Below, piece after piece: positions 5,838 to 5,918 of a stretch of DNA of 5,918 nucleotides. Each line of letters begins with the position of its first letter. Positions within the stretch are counted from its first letter, which is position 1. The stretch lies in assembly GCA_031260365.1 (NCBI GenBank), contig JAIRJY010000126.1:1-5918 (forward strand). Reading direction: 5' to 3'. The notes beneath the pieces were generated by a model. It saw nothing but the letters and a program-made list of their open reading frames with translations, did no database searches and was not told where the DNA came from. Made by a program: the position numbers and the translations under genes. The DNA is from Nitrososphaerota archaeon (GTDB lineage: Archaea; Thermoproteota; Bathyarchaeia; Bathyarchaeales; Bathycorpusculaceae).

Positions 5838-5918
5838 GTGAAAATTGAAATCCTTGAGAAAAATGACAACAATCTTCGCGTAATTGTGAGAGGTGCAGAG
5901 GTTCCATTAATGAACGCT
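5838..5918 (+). CDS. rpoD: DNA-directed RNA polymerase subunit D (Rpo3), N-terminal fragment
   Basis: Archaeal counterpart of bacterial alpha and eukaryotic Rpb3. It pairs with subunit L to nucleate RNA polymerase assembly. Only the first 27 codons lie in the window, from GTG 5838 to the edge: MKIEILEKNDNNLRVIVRG, then AEVPLMNA. This matches the usual MKIEIL opening and the first strand-turn-strand before the family's N-A-L-R-R segment, which would follow beyond the end. Its position after S13, S4 and S11 is the standard archaeal order and strengthens the call. It is not the bacterial sigma factor of the same symbol. Whether the iron-sulphur-like domain found in some RpoD proteins is present cannot be told from this window. 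Confidence 0.88.
   Translation, partial: MKIEILEKNDNNLRVIVRGAEVPLMNA

Noticed and set aside
5821..5841. Six-codon frame upstream of rpoD whose TGA overlaps the GTG start
   Set aside because: Its ATG lies immediately before and overlaps the GGAGTG ribosome site of rpoD, with no site of its own; likely chance.
1..5918. Search for mobile elements, CRISPR arrays, tRNA genes or defence genes
   Set aside because: No direct repeats, no tRNA-like cloverleaf sequence and no foreign gene was seen; every long frame on the + strand is a housekeeping gene.

Overview
The window is archaeal. It carries the chromosomal locus that places the RNA exosome genes next to the proteasome and ribosome genes, followed by the start of the S13-S4-S11-RpoD ribosomal/RNA polymerase operon. 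All eleven genes lie on the + strand, are tightly packed and are AT-rich at third codon positions. Shine-Dalgarno-like sites complementary to an archaeal 16S tail occur about 7 to 10 bases before most starts. Gene content (alpha proteasome subunit, SBDS, Rrp4/Rrp41/Rrp42, L37Ae, KEOPS Pcc1, archaeal-type S13/S4/S11, Rpo3) excludes bacteria. I cannot fix the phylum by eye. A TACK-type lineage such as Bathyarchaeia or a Thaumarchaeota relative is a guess only.

Layout. Block 1 (1-3784): 3' part of psmA, then SBDS, rrp4, rrp41, rrp42 and rpl37ae. Spacers are 0 to about 36 bases, and several genes overlap at stop/start. This is the predicted exosome superoperon: protein turnover, 60S-type subunit maturation, 3'-5' RNA degradation/tailing and a zinc-ribbon ribosomal protein. 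Block 2 (3785-4147): a T-rich spacer, the small KEOPS gene pcc1, and a run of eight T. This looks like a separately bounded transcription unit. Block 3 (4148-5918): a strong BRE/TATA promoter (TTTAAATA at 4210), then rpsM, rpsD, rpsK and the first 27 codons of rpoD.

How they work together. Rrp41 and Rrp42 form the hexameric RNase PH-like ring, and Rrp4 (S1 plus KH) caps it and feeds in RNA. The Rrp41 active-site residues are all present, and Rrp42 is the usual non-catalytic partner. SBDS and L37Ae belong to the large ribosomal subunit. Pcc1 is the dimerising subunit of the tRNA t6A-modifying KEOPS complex. S13, S4 and S11 are small-subunit proteins, and RpoD is a core RNA polymerase assembly subunit.

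I found no mobile element, CRISPR array, RNA gene or new defence system. The points worth a second look are modest: non-ATG starts that change gene boundaries, genes missing from the usual superoperon, tails on L37Ae and S4, and inverted repeats just upstream of the rpsM promoter.
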